DNA of 64,000 nucleotides from Bradyrhizobium sp. CCBAU 051011 (GTDB taxonomy: Bacteria > Pseudomonadota > Alphaproteobacteria > Rhizobiales > Xanthobacteraceae): contig NZ_CP022222.1 of the NCBI RefSeq assembly GCF_009930815.1, positions 5,374,501-5,438,500 of the forward strand, in the 5' to 3' direction. Below the pieces are notes generated by a model, which worked only from the letters and a program-made list of their open reading frames with translations, searched no databases and was not told where the DNA came from. Positions 1-9,702 of this stretch are shown here, in pieces; position 1 is the first letter of the stretch, and every line of letters starts with the position of its first letter. The position numbers and the translations under genes are program-made.

Positions 1-1
1 C

Positions 2-1594
2 GAGCCCTCAGCCCGGACTACCGAGGTGACTGCCGTCGTCCGTACCGACTACGGCCAGCTTAAATGGATGCTCAGCGACGCCACCGATTACACGCCGACG
101 CAGCAACTCGGCCGCCAAGTCTATCTGCGCGAGGGCTGTTGGTATTGTCATTCGCAGTATGTGCGCCCGGTAACCGGCGAGACGCGCCGCTGGGGCCCGG
201 TGAGCGAGGCCGGCGAATACGCCTATGATGTGCCGCATCTGTTCGGCACCCGGCGCATCGGGCCGGACCTGACCCGGGTTGGGCTCAAATACAGCAACGA
301 GTGGCATTTGGCCCACTTCTGGAATCCGCGCGAGCTATTGCCTGACTCGATCATGGCACCGTATCGGGCACTGTTCGAAACACCCCGGGAGCCAGTCAAG
401 ATCGTCGATGACGGGGCCGGAAATCGCACGCTGGAAAATAATGCCATCACGCAAAAGCTGTTCGACTTCGAAAGCAAGGTGCAGATCAAACTCACGCCGA
501 ACGCCGGCGGGCTGCTGTTCGTCCCGTTGGAAGCACGCGATAAGGCACCGGCGATCCTGATCCCGAACAACGAATATATCGGCAATACGGTTACGATCGC
601 GGCCGAGACGAAAGAACTCGAAGGTCTGATCGCTTATCTGCAAAAGCTCGGCATGAACCGTGGCAAATGGCGCGACGTGTTCGAGCCGCAGCAGCTTGAG
701 GTGACGCAGGCCACGCTGCCGCGCTCTTCCGAGTGGATTGACTATGGCCGGGTTGTCTATGAGCGGCGGTGTGTCGGCTGTCATGGCGTCAAGGGCGACG
801 GGAACGGCCCCGCGGCGACGTTCCTGTATCGGCAGCGGCCGCGAAGCTTTGCAGCGGCGGTCTTCAAGTTTAGGCTGACCAAGGAACCTGTCCCGACCGA
901 CGGCGATCTCTTGCGCACGATCACTCGGGGCGTGCGCGGCACCGCCATGCCGCCCTGGTATGAGCTGCCCCTGACGGATCGGCTCGCGGTCATCCAATAC
1001 ATCAAATATGAGCTGGCGGTCGATCGCTCCGATCCGGCGAAGCCGTATTCGTTCTTCATCGAGGAACCGCCGGGCGCTCCTTTGTACATCCAGCGGCCAC
1101 CGGCCCCGTCGCAGCAGATCCTTGCCCGCGGCAAAGAGGTCTGGCGGATCGCCAAATGCTGGGAGTGCCACGGCAATTCCGGCAAGGGCGACGGCGAAAA
1201 GGCTGCTGGCTTGAAGGACGATCTCGGCTTTCCGATCCCGCCCGCCGATCTAACCACCGGCCAGTTCAAGTCGGGTCCGGCGGTCGAAGACATCTTCCGG
1301 ACCATGACGACCGGGTTGAGCGGCACGCCTATGCCTAATTACCGCGACTCGCTGCCCGAGGAAGACCGCTGGGCGCTCGCCTATTACGTGCTCTCGCTTT
1401 CCGCCTTCACGGATCCCATCACGGGCGAGCCGCTTCCTATCACATCCGCCGATCGCACTGCGCTCAACGACCCCAAACTGCAAGCGGACACGCCGGACAA
1501 AGCCTATATTCCGAACGGGCGCGCGCAGAGGACCGGCGGCTCGAAGGCGGCGCGTGGCAGTTCGCGTGGGGAGGCCGCGGCCAAACAACCTTGA
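2..1594 (+). CDS. cbb3-type oxidase CcoO domain fused to two cytochrome c domains (5' partial)
   Basis: The frame is open to the left edge, so the start lies outside the window and the usual N-terminal membrane anchor of CcoO/FixO is missing here. The first visible haem site is CWYCH followed by SQYVRP, the signature of the monohaem CcoO subunit. Two further class I cytochrome c domains follow, with CVGCH near codon 258 and CWECH near codon 385 and downstream Met ligands in AMPPW and PMPNY. Canonical CcoP supplies a dihaem pair, so this chain looks like CcoO joined to the periplasmic part of CcoP. It would pass electrons to a CcoN catalytic subunit encoded upstream. The C-terminal tail is Ala/Gly/Arg-rich. 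The haem and CcoO calls are firm; the fusion interpretation is inference. Confidence 0.85.
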   Translation, partial: EPSARTTEVTAVVRTDYGQLKWMLSDATDYTPTQQLGRQVYLREGCWYCHSQYVRPVTGETRRWGPVSEAGEYAYDVPHLFGTRRIGPDLTRVGLKYSNEWHLAHFWNPRELLPDSIMAPYRALFETPREPVKIVDDGAGNRTLENNAITQKLFDFESKVQIKLTPNAGGLLFVPLEARDKAPAILIPNNEYIGNTVTIAAETKELEGLIAYLQKLGMNRGKWRDVFEPQQLEVTQATLPRSSEWIDYGRVVYERRCVGCHGVKGDGNGPAATFLYRQRPRSFAAAVFKFRLTKEPVPTDGDLLRTITRGVRGTAMPPWYELPLTDRLAVIQYIKYELAVDRSDPAKPYSFFIEEPPGAPLYIQRPPAPSQQILARGKEVWRIAKCWECHGNSGKGDGEKAAGLKDDLGFPIPPADLTTGQFKSGPAVEDIFRTMTTGLSGTPMPNYRDSLPEEDRWALAYYVLSLSAFTDPITGEPLPITSADRTALNDPKLQADTPDKAYIPNGRAQRTGGSKAARGSSRGEAAAKQP

Positions 1595-1617
1595 GCGGCC
1601 GCCAAGGAGAATGAACC

Positions 1618-1830
1618 ATGATCACCAATTTCGAGATCGTCGGCCCCTATCTCGCCGCGTTGATGATGAGCCTCGGCGCGGTCTGCATCTTCGTTTGGGG
1701 CGTGTTCTCGGGCGCGTTCCACGGGGCAGACGAAGCAGCTTTACGATTCTATCAAAGGGAGGTCGGCGATGACGGACCTGCAGCAGAGCGACCCGGAAAG
1801 CCCGACGCACCCCAAGCTGGAGGTGCGTGA
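1618..1830 (+). CDS. small CcoS/CcoQ-like membrane protein
   Basis: This encodes 70 residues with one N-terminal membrane segment (about residues 8-32) followed by a charged cytosolic tail beginning FHGADEAALRF. That layout resembles CcoS, the small assembly factor of cbb3 oxidase, whose tail also starts with an acidic stretch after the helix; CcoQ is an alternative. The start has a good ribosome site (AAGGAG) and lies 23 bases after the oxidase gene. The last 62 bases overlap the next gene in another frame. Placement among cbb3 genes supports the role; the family call from sequence alone is moderate. Confidence 0.6.
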   Translation: MITNFEIVGPYLAALMMSLGAVCIFVWGVFSGAFHGADEAALRFYQREVGDDGPAAERPGKPDAPQAGGA

Positions 1831-1993
1831 GAGTTCGCCTCCGGAATTGGAGGAATATGCTGGCGGCACCATTCAGGCCCGCGTTGGATATATCCCGGTG
1901 TGGCTGCTTGTCACCTACGCGGTCCTGTTCGCCTGGGGCCTGTACTATATGTACGCCTATTGGGGTGGCGTTGGGCCGGGGCGGCCTGGTTAG
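1769..1993 (+). CDS. small membrane protein resembling the N-terminal anchor of CcoP
   Basis: A 74-residue protein with a polar N-terminus, one membrane helix (about residues 44-64) and a Gly-rich end, GGVGPGRPG. The pattern of acidic/aromatic residues before one helix, ending in a Tyr/Trp/Gly cluster, resembles the short membrane anchor at the N-terminus of CcoP/FixP. Since the dihaem part of CcoP appears fused to the CcoO-like protein upstream, this could be the separated anchor. A strong ribosome site (AGGGAGG) precedes the ATG. It overlaps the preceding gene by 62 bases, suggesting coupled translation. Role is inferred from context. Confidence 0.55.
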   Translation: MTDLQQSDPESPTHPKLEVRESSPPELEEYAGGTIQARVGYIPVWLLVTYAVLFAWGLYYMYAYWGGVGPGRPG

Positions 1994-2048
1994 GCGGCCG
2001 GCTGAAGCTGGGACTTGTTAGAATCTTGTTAGAATAGGCAGAACGGAC

Positions 2049-2147
2049 ATGCTGGCAGCGAAGATTGTTCTCGTGGTCGCGGGCCTGAACCTGCTGTTCC
2101 TGGCGGCTGAGTTGACTATGAACGTGGTGCTGATTTCCCTGCGCTGA
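2049..2147 (+). CDS. 32-residue single-helix membrane peptide
   Basis: This short frame encodes an almost wholly hydrophobic peptide, MLAAKIVLVVAGLN followed by a second Leu/Val-rich stretch, consistent with a single membrane helix. It sits in line with the other small membrane genes of the cbb3 cluster and ends 10 bases before the next small frame. Small accessory helices are common in haem-copper oxidases, but no family is recognised. The ribosome site is weak. Confidence 0.4.
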   Translation: MLAAKIVLVVAGLNLLFLAAELTMNVVLISLR

Positions 2148-2157
2148 CGGAGGGACC

Positions 2158-2280
2158 ATGTTGGAACACACCGCTTTCTTGTTGGCTGATGCAGGCCCAT
2201 CCCAAGTCGTCGCCTTCCTGATCTACGGGATCTGCACCGTCGGCTTCTGCGCCTGGCTGATTTACCTCGTTCGGGAATAG
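2158..2280 (+). CDS. 40-residue single-helix membrane peptide
   Basis: A 40-residue frame with a good ribosome site (GGAGGG, five bases before ATG). It has a short polar N-terminus and one helix (about residues 16-37: VAFLIYGICTVGF and onward) ending in VRE. It follows another tiny membrane peptide and precedes the TauE/UreH-type gene, so it is probably part of the oxidase operon. No family recognised. Confidence 0.5.
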   Translation: MLEHTAFLLADAGPSQVVAFLIYGICTVGFCAWLIYLVRE

Positions 2281-2329
2281 GGGACAGCGCGGCTAAAGCT
2301 TGCGGTGATGAGTAAACAGGGCGTATGCG

Positions 2330-3046
2330 ATGACCGCCTATATTGTCATTTTCGCAGCGGGGTTCGCCGGCAGTTTTCACTGCATCGGTATGTGCGGCGG
2401 GTTCGCTTGTGCGCTCGGCCGCGATCCGCAGGGACCTGGCGCGACAGTTCTGCGTCATCTGCTGTATAATACAGGTCGATTGACGACCTACTGCTTTATC
2501 GGCGGACTTGCGGGCGCCCTCGGTCAGCTCATATGCACGCCGCAGGGAACGACAGTCCCGCTGCTGAGCGGTTCGCTTGACAGCGGTCAGCGGATTCTCG
2601 CGATCCTCGCCGGGCTGCTGATGATCGCCATGGCGCTGCAGTTTTTTGGCCTGCTGCCGCGCCTGCATCGCATCACGACAGGCTCCGGCAGCACCCTCGC
2701 GACATCCCTGCGCAGCCTGTTGACGGCGCCGGGACATGCCGCCCCGCTCGCGTTTGGCGTATTCAATGGCTTCCTGCCTTGTCCGCTGGTCTACGCCTTT
2801 GCCGCGCAGGCGGCGAGCACGGCCGGAGCGTTGCCGGGCTTTCTCACCATGGCAGCGTTCGGGCTTGGGACCTTCCCCGCAATGCTTCTGATGGGCGGCG
2901 TCGGCCGAGCGCTGGCGCCGGCGTGGCGGCAGCGCGGCGTGTGGCTGGCCGGCAGTTGCATTCTGCTCCTCGGTCTCGTCACCGTTGGCCGCGGCATCCT
3001 GCCCTTCGCCGTGCACTTCGCGCATGGTTGGACAGAACCAGCATGA
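2330..3046 (+). CDS. TauE/SafE (UreH_2)-type membrane protein of the cbb3 cluster
   Basis: The 238-residue polytopic protein begins with a helix containing GSFHCIGMCGGF, the Cys-containing signature of the UreH_2/DsbD-like transmembrane family often annotated as sulfite exporter TauE/SafE. A second related motif, GFLPCPLVY, lies near residue 150, giving the two-repeat pattern of the family. Members sit between ccoG/ccoS and ccoI in many proteobacteria and are thought to help metal or thiol handling during oxidase assembly; the transported substrate is not settled. Its stop codon overlaps the ATG of the copper ATPase gene by four bases, so the two are translationally coupled. Confidence 0.85.
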   Translation: MTAYIVIFAAGFAGSFHCIGMCGGFACALGRDPQGPGATVLRHLLYNTGRLTTYCFIGGLAGALGQLICTPQGTTVPLLSGSLDSGQRILAILAGLLMIAMALQFFGLLPRLHRITTGSGSTLATSLRSLLTAPGHAAPLAFGVFNGFLPCPLVYAFAAQAASTAGALPGFLTMAAFGLGTFPAMLLMGGVGRALAPAWRQRGVWLAGSCILLLGLVTVGRGILPFAVHFAHGWTEPA

Positions 3047-5202
3047 CGGCCCAGGACCGTGCGCTGTGCAGCCACTGCCTGTTACCCATCGGGCGGCGGG
3101 CGATGCGACGCACGGTAAACGGTGAGGCCTGCGCATTCTGCTGCTACGGCTGCTGTATCGCCTACCAGGTCAAGCACGGCAAAACCGAGGAATGGGAGGC
3201 CGCTTGGCTGCTGATCCGGCTCGGTGTCGGCGGCTTTCTCTCCATGAATATCATGCTGTTCAGCCTGCTCCTGTACAGCGACGCCTTCAGCGGCGCGGAT
3301 GCCGAGATGCTTCCCTGGATTCATCTCTTGCTCTGGCTATTTGCCACGCCCGCGGTGATCATTCTCGGCGGACCGTTTCTGCGCGAGGCGTGGCTCCACG
3401 GCATGGAGGGACGCCTGACCTCCTCGGCTCTCATTGTGCTCGGCGTCGGCGCCGCCTACCTTTATTCCGCTTTTGCCACCATCGAGGGCAGCCCGCAGGT
3501 TTACTTCGATACGGCCACCATGGTGCTGATGCTGTTCACCGCGGGCTACTATCTCGACGCCGCCGGGCGTGCACGGGCGGCGCGTGACCTGCAGCCGCTC
3601 TTGGCCGCGGAAAGTGAGTGGGCCACCGTCGTCATTGGCGATGGAGAGTACCGCCGGCCGGTGCGCGAGGTTGACGCGGGTGTGCTGGTTCGAGTTCGGC
3701 CGGGCGAACGCATTCCCGTCGACGGCGTGATCATGGAGGGCGAATCGCACACCGACGAGGCCCTGATCACAGGCGAAAGCCGGCAGATCGCCAAGGGCGT
3801 CGGCTCGCATGTGATCGCCGGCAGCATCAATCTTGACGGGCCGCTCCTGATCCAAAGCAGCGGCGTGGCAAACGCGACCCGCTGGGCGCAGATTTGTCGA
3901 TCAGTACGGGATGCATTGATCCGCCGCAGCCCGAGCCAGCGTCTCGCCGACAACATTGTAGGCGTCTTCGTGCCGATTGTTCTCGTGCTGGGCATTGGAG
4001 CGTCGGTGTACTGGGCGCGGCATTTGCCGTTCGACCGTGCGCTATTGATCGGTCTTGCGGTACTGGTGGTGGCCTGTCCCTGCGCGGTCGGGTTGGCGGC
4101 ACCGATGGCCACCTCGCTGGGCATTGGACGGCTGGCCCGATACGGCTGCCTGGTGCGCGACCCGGCCGCGCTTGAGGCGCTGGCGCGCATCCGGCTGATC
4201 GCCTTTGACAAGACCGGCACGCTCACCTCGGGTCAGGCGCGCGTTGTCTCTATCGACAGCGATGGAACCAGCGCCGATGTGGTGCTCGCGCAGGCCGCCG
4301 GACTGGAGCGCCATTCCGAGCACGGCTTGGCTCGTGCTATAGCTGCAGCGGCAGCTGCTCGTGGACTCGAGCCAGTCGCCATCCACGACGTTCGAGTCGT
4401 GCCGGGGCGTGGCATCCGTGGCAAGTCGGACGGCCGGATCGTAGCGGCAGGCAGCGCCGCATTGATGCGGGAGTTGGGTTGGTCGCTGACGCCAAATCTG
4501 GCTGATTACGGGAGACGGCGTGAAGCGAGCAGCCATTCCGTGATCTATGTCGGCTGGGGCGAGCGGGCATATGCTGTGCTTTCACTTGACGATACGCCGC
4601 TGCCGGAGGCGCGCTCGACCATCGAAGCGCTGCGCCGCCGTGGGGTCCGCGTGACGTTGTTGACCGGCGATCTTCCGGCAGCCGCAGTGCGGATTGCCGC
4701 TGCGGTCGGAATTGAGAGCGGCGATATCGAGGCTGGCCTGACACCCGAGGCCAAACGCGCGGCGCTGGAACGCCGTCGGCATGCCCATGGCATGGTAGCG
4801 ATGGTCGGCGACGGCCTCAATGACGCGCCCGTGTTGGCCGGAGCCGATGTCGGGATCGCCGTCGGTTCGGCGACGGACCTTGCTCGCGAGGCTGCAGCAG
4901 TCGCGCTCCCGCCCGGGGGGCTACGGACGCTGCCGTGGGTGATCGACGTCGCTCGCGCAGTTCGCGCGACCATTCTCACCAACCTGGCCTGGGCGTTCGG
5001 TTACAATTTCATCGCCATTGGGCTGGCGATGGTCGGAGTCCTCCAGCCAGTGCTGGCGGCGGCAGTGATGGCCGGCTCAAGCATTATCGTCGTCCTGAAT
5101 TCGCTGCGGCTGGAGCGGCTACCCGAGCCAGCTCCATCCGCCGCGGCGGAGAGCACTCCTGCACCTCGCAGCACGGCCACTTCAAATCAGAAAGCTGCAT
5201 AG
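3043..5202 (+). CDS. fixI: FixI/CcoI copper-exporting P1B-type ATPase
   Basis: A 719-residue heavy-metal P-type ATPase. The start was placed at the ATG overlapping the previous stop. It opens with a Cys-rich metal-binding region (CSHC, then CCYGCC) of the ATPase-associated domain of CcoI proteins, and no separate GMTCxxC HMA domain is visible. The membrane CPC motif (VVACPCAVGL), phosphorylation motif DKTGTLT, TGD loop and GDGLNDAPVL hinge are all present. FixI/CcoI proteins deliver copper to the CuB centre of cbb3 oxidase, and operon position agrees. The 3' end overlaps the convergent fccB-like gene by 16 bases. Confidence 0.93.
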   Translation: MTAQDRALCSHCLLPIGRRAMRRTVNGEACAFCCYGCCIAYQVKHGKTEEWEAAWLLIRLGVGGFLSMNIMLFSLLLYSDAFSGADAEMLPWIHLLLWLFATPAVIILGGPFLREAWLHGMEGRLTSSALIVLGVGAAYLYSAFATIEGSPQVYFDTATMVLMLFTAGYYLDAAGRARAARDLQPLLAAESEWATVVIGDGEYRRPVREVDAGVLVRVRPGERIPVDGVIMEGESHTDEALITGESRQIAKGVGSHVIAGSINLDGPLLIQSSGVANATRWAQICRSVRDALIRRSPSQRLADNIVGVFVPIVLVLGIGASVYWARHLPFDRALLIGLAVLVVACPCAVGLAAPMATSLGIGRLARYGCLVRDPAALEALARIRLIAFDKTGTLTSGQARVVSIDSDGTSADVVLAQAAGLERHSEHGLARAIAAAAAARGLEPVAIHDVRVVPGRGIRGKSDGRIVAAGSAALMRELGWSLTPNLADYGRRREASSHSVIYVGWGERAYAVLSLDDTPLPEARSTIEALRRRGVRVTLLTGDLPAAAVRIAAAVGIESGDIEAGLTPEAKRAALERRRHAHGMVAMVGDGLNDAPVLAGADVGIAVGSATDLAREAAAVALPPGGLRTLPWVIDVARAVRATILTNLAWAFGYNFIAIGLAMVGVLQPVLAAAVMAGSSIIVVLNSLRLERLPEPAPSAAAESTPAPRSTATSNQKAA

Positions 5203-6467
5203 CCGAAGGTGTCACGCGTAAAGGCGGTGTACCAGCTTTGCGCCTCGCGTGCGGCCTGGTGGCGGGTTTCGGCGCTTTCGTGCACCTGGCTGACGAAGTT
5301 GTCGACGATCTTGATCGTTCCGGCCGCGGGCTTGAAGCTGATAGCATTGCTCACTGCATCGTCGGGACTAAGAAAAGTATAGCAGGTGTTGAATAAATGA
5401 GGTGGTTGGCGTTCGGACCCGGTCAGCGCCGCGATGATGGCAAACGCGCAGGCCTTGGCCTGGCTATTCGCAACGAACGCCGATTTCGGCATGTCGCCAG
5501 CACTGCTCGCATCGCCCACCACATGGATTCCCGGCTGTAGCTTTGATTCGAACGTTATGGGATCGATCGGGCACCAGCCAGATTGATCCACGAGGCCATT
5601 TTGCTGCGCGAACTGGCCGGCCATTTGCGGGGGTATAACATTTGCAACCGCGGCCTTGAATGTCTCGCTCGCAGTCTTGACGGATCGCTCCTTCACGTCG
5701 ATGGCCTTTATTCCACCGGTGAATTGGGCAGGTAGCCATTCGATCATACCTCGATAGTGTCGCTCCCACGCATCCAGAAATAGATCCTGCGCGTTGAAGC
5801 TATCTTTCGCATCGAGGATCAGGATCCTCGAGCGCGGCTTATGCTGTTTGAAATAATAAGCAATCAGAGAGGCACGTTCGTATGGGGCGGGCGGACAGCG
5901 GAACGGGTTAGGGGGCGCGACGAGCACGAAGACGCCGCCATCCTCCATGCTTTCGAGTTGCCGTCGCAACAGCTGCGTCTGTGAGCCCGCGTTCCAGGCA
6001 TGCGGGATGACCTGCGTTGCCGCCTCGTCATACCCTGCGAGGGCCTCGTAATTGAAAGCGATGCCAGGGGCAACGACGACTCGGTCGTAAGGCAATTTTG
6101 GACCACTCTTGAGCCCAACGGTTTTTGCGACCGGATCGACCGCTGCCACGGAGTCATGAACAACATTGATGCCATATCGTTGCGCCAGCGTCTCATAGCC
6201 ATGCGTAAGCGACTCGAGCGAACATAGCCCGGCGATATAAAGGTTGCTGAAAAAGCAGGTCGTATAGTTCGGATTTGGCTCAACCAACGTGATCTCGATC
6301 GTTCGCGCGCTGGCGGCCAAGTACTTGGCGGCCGTGGCACCGCCGATGCCGCCGCCAACAACGACAACCCTCGCCTTGGATTCGCTTGCAGCCAATCGAG
6401 GGCCGAGCCCTGCAAGGACTATTGCTCCGGTCGAGCGGCCGAACTCTCGACGCGTCCAGGACTTCAT
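5187..6467 (-). CDS. fccB: flavocytochrome c sulfide dehydrogenase, flavoprotein subunit
   Basis: The 426-residue protein starts with a Tat-type signal (RREFGRS plus a hydrophobic stretch), pointing to folded export to the periplasm. A Rossmann FAD motif, VVVGGGIGGATAAKYL, follows, and Cys residues in NYTTCFFSNLY and CYTFLSPDDA match the flavocytochrome c/SoxF family, whose redox disulfide lies at such sites. The family oxidises sulfide to sulfur and passes electrons to a small haem c partner. The gene for that partner lies directly upstream with an ATGA overlap. SoxF is an equivalent name, given soxYZ next door. Confidence 0.87.
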   Translation of the reverse strand: MKSWTRREFGRSTGAIVLAGLGPRLAASESKARVVVVGGGIGGATAAKYLAASARTIEITLVEPNPNYTTCFFSNLYIAGLCSLESLTHGYETLAQRYGINVVHDSVAAVDPVAKTVGLKSGPKLPYDRVVVAPGIAFNYEALAGYDEAATQVIPHAWNAGSQTQLLRRQLESMEDGGVFVLVAPPNPFRCPPAPYERASLIAYYFKQHKPRSRILILDAKDSFNAQDLFLDAWERHYRGMIEWLPAQFTGGIKAIDVKERSVKTASETFKAAVANVIPPQMAGQFAQQNGLVDQSGWCPIDPITFESKLQPGIHVVGDASSAGDMPKSAFVANSQAKACAFAIIAALTGSERQPPHLFNTCYTFLSPDDAVSNAISFKPAAGTIKIVDNFVSQVHESAETRHQAAREAQSWYTAFTRDTFGYAAF

Positions 6468-6778
6468 GGCCTAACCTGCTTGTTCAGAGCTGCGAGATGG
6501 CGCGCCACGGTTGCGATTTCTTCATCACTGAGCGATAGGGCGATGGCGCGCATGATATGGCTTGGGCGCTCGTGCGCTCTGTACGCAAGCATTGTGCGGG
6601 TGAGCATCTTCGGACTCATGCCAAGGATCGTCGGAATACCACCATCGCCGCCATCCAGACGATGGCACGACGCGCACATCGCGGCGAGTTGGGCTCCACC
6701 ATCGCGGTCCGCTGCCTGGCTGGGATCGGCGACAGTAATGAACGAAGCAGCAATGGAAGCGGCGATGATTTTGCGCAT
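6464..6778 (-). CDS. fccA: monohaem cytochrome c partner of the sulfide dehydrogenase
   Basis: The 104-residue product has a cleavable signal (MRKIIAASIAA to SQA), a CASCH haem site at residues 35-39 and a Met ligand region near ILGMSP. The small size fits the monohaem FccA type rather than the dihaem SoxE type. Its stop codon overlaps the flavoprotein ATG, the standard fccAB arrangement. The start at 6778 was chosen because it gives a clean signal peptide; upstream in-frame codons give no signal. Confidence 0.85.
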   Translation of the reverse strand: MRKIIAASIAASFITVADPSQAADRDGGAQLAAMCASCHRLDGGDGGIPTILGMSPKMLTRTMLAYRAHERPSHIMRAIALSLSDEEIATVARHLAALNKQVRP

Positions 6779-6866
6779 GCTGAGTCCGGCTCCATCCCCG
6801 TGTCTGCGATCGCCGATCCCTTTGCTCATGGCGTGAAAGGAGCATGGCAACATCACTACAACATCA

Positions 6867-7193
6867 TTAGGCGACAGTGAGCTGGTGCTCCAACACATAG
6901 ACGCCGCCGCCATCCTCTTCCCAAACGAACTCGAGCCGACCGCTCTCCGTCGCGCGCAAGTAGAATTCGATAAACGGATTCGCCGCCATGGCTTCGTGGA
7001 GATCGACGCTGAACACCACGACGCCATTGTGGCGACAGGTAAACTTGTTGATGATCTTGCGCGGGATGGCGTTGCCGCGGTCATCGTGCCGCAGCCCGGT
7101 CTCCATCTGATGGCTGATCAGCGTCTTGACCGGAAACACTTCACCGGTCGCGGCGGATCTTGGCACTTGCACACGGGGTGCCGGAGTGAACAT
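6867..7193 (-). CDS. soxZ: SoxZ sulfur-carrier partner protein
   Basis: This 108-residue protein matches SoxZ: no signal peptide, a beta-rich Ig-like fold and the typical KTLISHQMETG and NPFIEFYLRA segments. SoxZ binds SoxY and is carried across the membrane with it; the complex holds sulfur intermediates on the SoxY C-terminal Cys. The gene lies 16 bases after soxY and 88 bases before fccA, all in one direction, so the four genes are probably co-transcribed. Confidence 0.9.
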   Translation of the reverse strand: MFTPAPRVQVPRSAATGEVFPVKTLISHQMETGLRHDDRGNAIPRKIINKFTCRHNGVVVFSVDLHEAMAANPFIEFYLRATESGRLEFVWEEDGGGVYVLEHQLTVA

Positions 7194-7209
7194 TCCGCAC
7201 CTCCTTCCG

Positions 7210-7674
7210 TCACTTGCATCCGTTGGTTGCGACCTCGACCCAGCTTTCTGTCATCAGCAATGTACCGTCGTTCATCTCCGCAACCGCCAGAACATATTGC
7301 GGTTCGGCAAGGCGAATGCGTGCCGACACGCGGGGCTCGCTGCGTTGTGGGACGAAATGAAAGGTGGCGACCTCAATCAGCGGGTTTCGTGGCGCCAGCA
7401 CAGAAACGTGCCTGACGTGATCGGCTTCCGTCATGGGACTATCGATCGCGAGCGTAAGCGGCACTGTGTATCCATTCGGAAAGGTCCGCGGCATCACCAG
7501 ATGCAGACGATCCGACGCGGTCGGGGTTTTTCCAGTCAGTCGCTTAACGATATCCACCACGTCATCGCTGGGCGGCTGTGTCGAGGCGAGAACGGCGCTC
7601 GCAAATCCGGCGCTCCCCGCAACGGCGGCGGTCAAGATGGTTCGGCGCGTAACGCCAAGTGGTTTTGTCTTCAA
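7210..7674 (-). CDS. soxY: SoxY sulfur-carrier protein with atypical C-terminus
   Basis: The 154-residue product has a Tat signal (VTRRTILTAAVAGSAG) and the SoxY body. Canonical SoxY ends in GGCGG or similar, with the Cys on a flexible arm that carries sulfur intermediates. Here the chain ends TNGCK: the Cys is kept next to the end, but the flanking glycines are partly replaced. The reading frame begins with TTG. It leads the soxYZ-fccAB group. No soxXA, soxB or soxCD is seen in the window, so only part of a Sox system is present locally. Confidence 0.85.
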   Translation of the reverse strand: MKTKPLGVTRRTILTAAVAGSAGFASAVLASTQPPSDDVVDIVKRLTGKTPTASDRLHLVMPRTFPNGYTVPLTLAIDSPMTEADHVRHVSVLAPRNPLIEVATFHFVPQRSEPRVSARIRLAEPQYVLAVAEMNDGTLLMTESWVEVATNGCK

Positions 7675-7826
7675 CGCGAGATCCTCGCTACCGATAGGCG
7701 GAACTCTCCAAGCGGGCGCTCGATATTTCTGACGTTAAAATCTACCATGGGTGCTCCCACAAAACGACTCCTGGGCCTGCGACTGTAGGCGCGGCCGAGG
7801 GCGCCGTGTGCGCGATCGCGATCGGC

Positions 7827-9470
<1,644 letters not shown>

Positions 9471-9684
9471 GGATGGTTCCCGATTTGACCAGGTGACCTC
9501 GCGGGCGCCGCGGGCGTTCTAAGTCCGAATTTGCGGTCCTCCCTTGCTTGCCCGCACAGCAGCGACCCTCGGAGCGTGCACGTGTGGCGCGCTTGCGCTG
9601 GTGATTTCAACCCGCACGATTTCAAGCCATCCAATGTTTTAAGCTAGCGGCCAAAAAGCCAATCAAATTGCTTTGCCGCGGCAT

Positions 9685-9697
9685 TAAGAATATCTTA
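9685..9697. promoter_or_regulatory. small inverted repeat upstream of oxyR
   Basis: TAAGA-ATA-TCTTA is a perfect inverted repeat with a three-base spacer, ending five bases before the oxyR start. It fits the T-N11-A pattern of LysR-type sites and could be part of an autoregulatory operator in the groEL-oxyR gap. Short repeats also arise by chance. Confidence 0.3.
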
Positions 9698-9702
9698 TCG
9701 GG

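Noticed and set aside
2779..3042. N-terminal extension of the FixI frame
   Set aside because: It overlaps the upstream membrane gene and is Arg-rich; the ATG overlapping the previous stop gives the normal FixI start.
2018..3136. 372-codon minus-strand frame
   Set aside because: Antisense to the TauE/UreH-type gene; low-complexity Arg-rich translation.
9471..9702. CIRCE element expected upstream of groEL
   Set aside because: No TTAGCACTC-N9-GAGTGCTAA or close variant was found in the gap.
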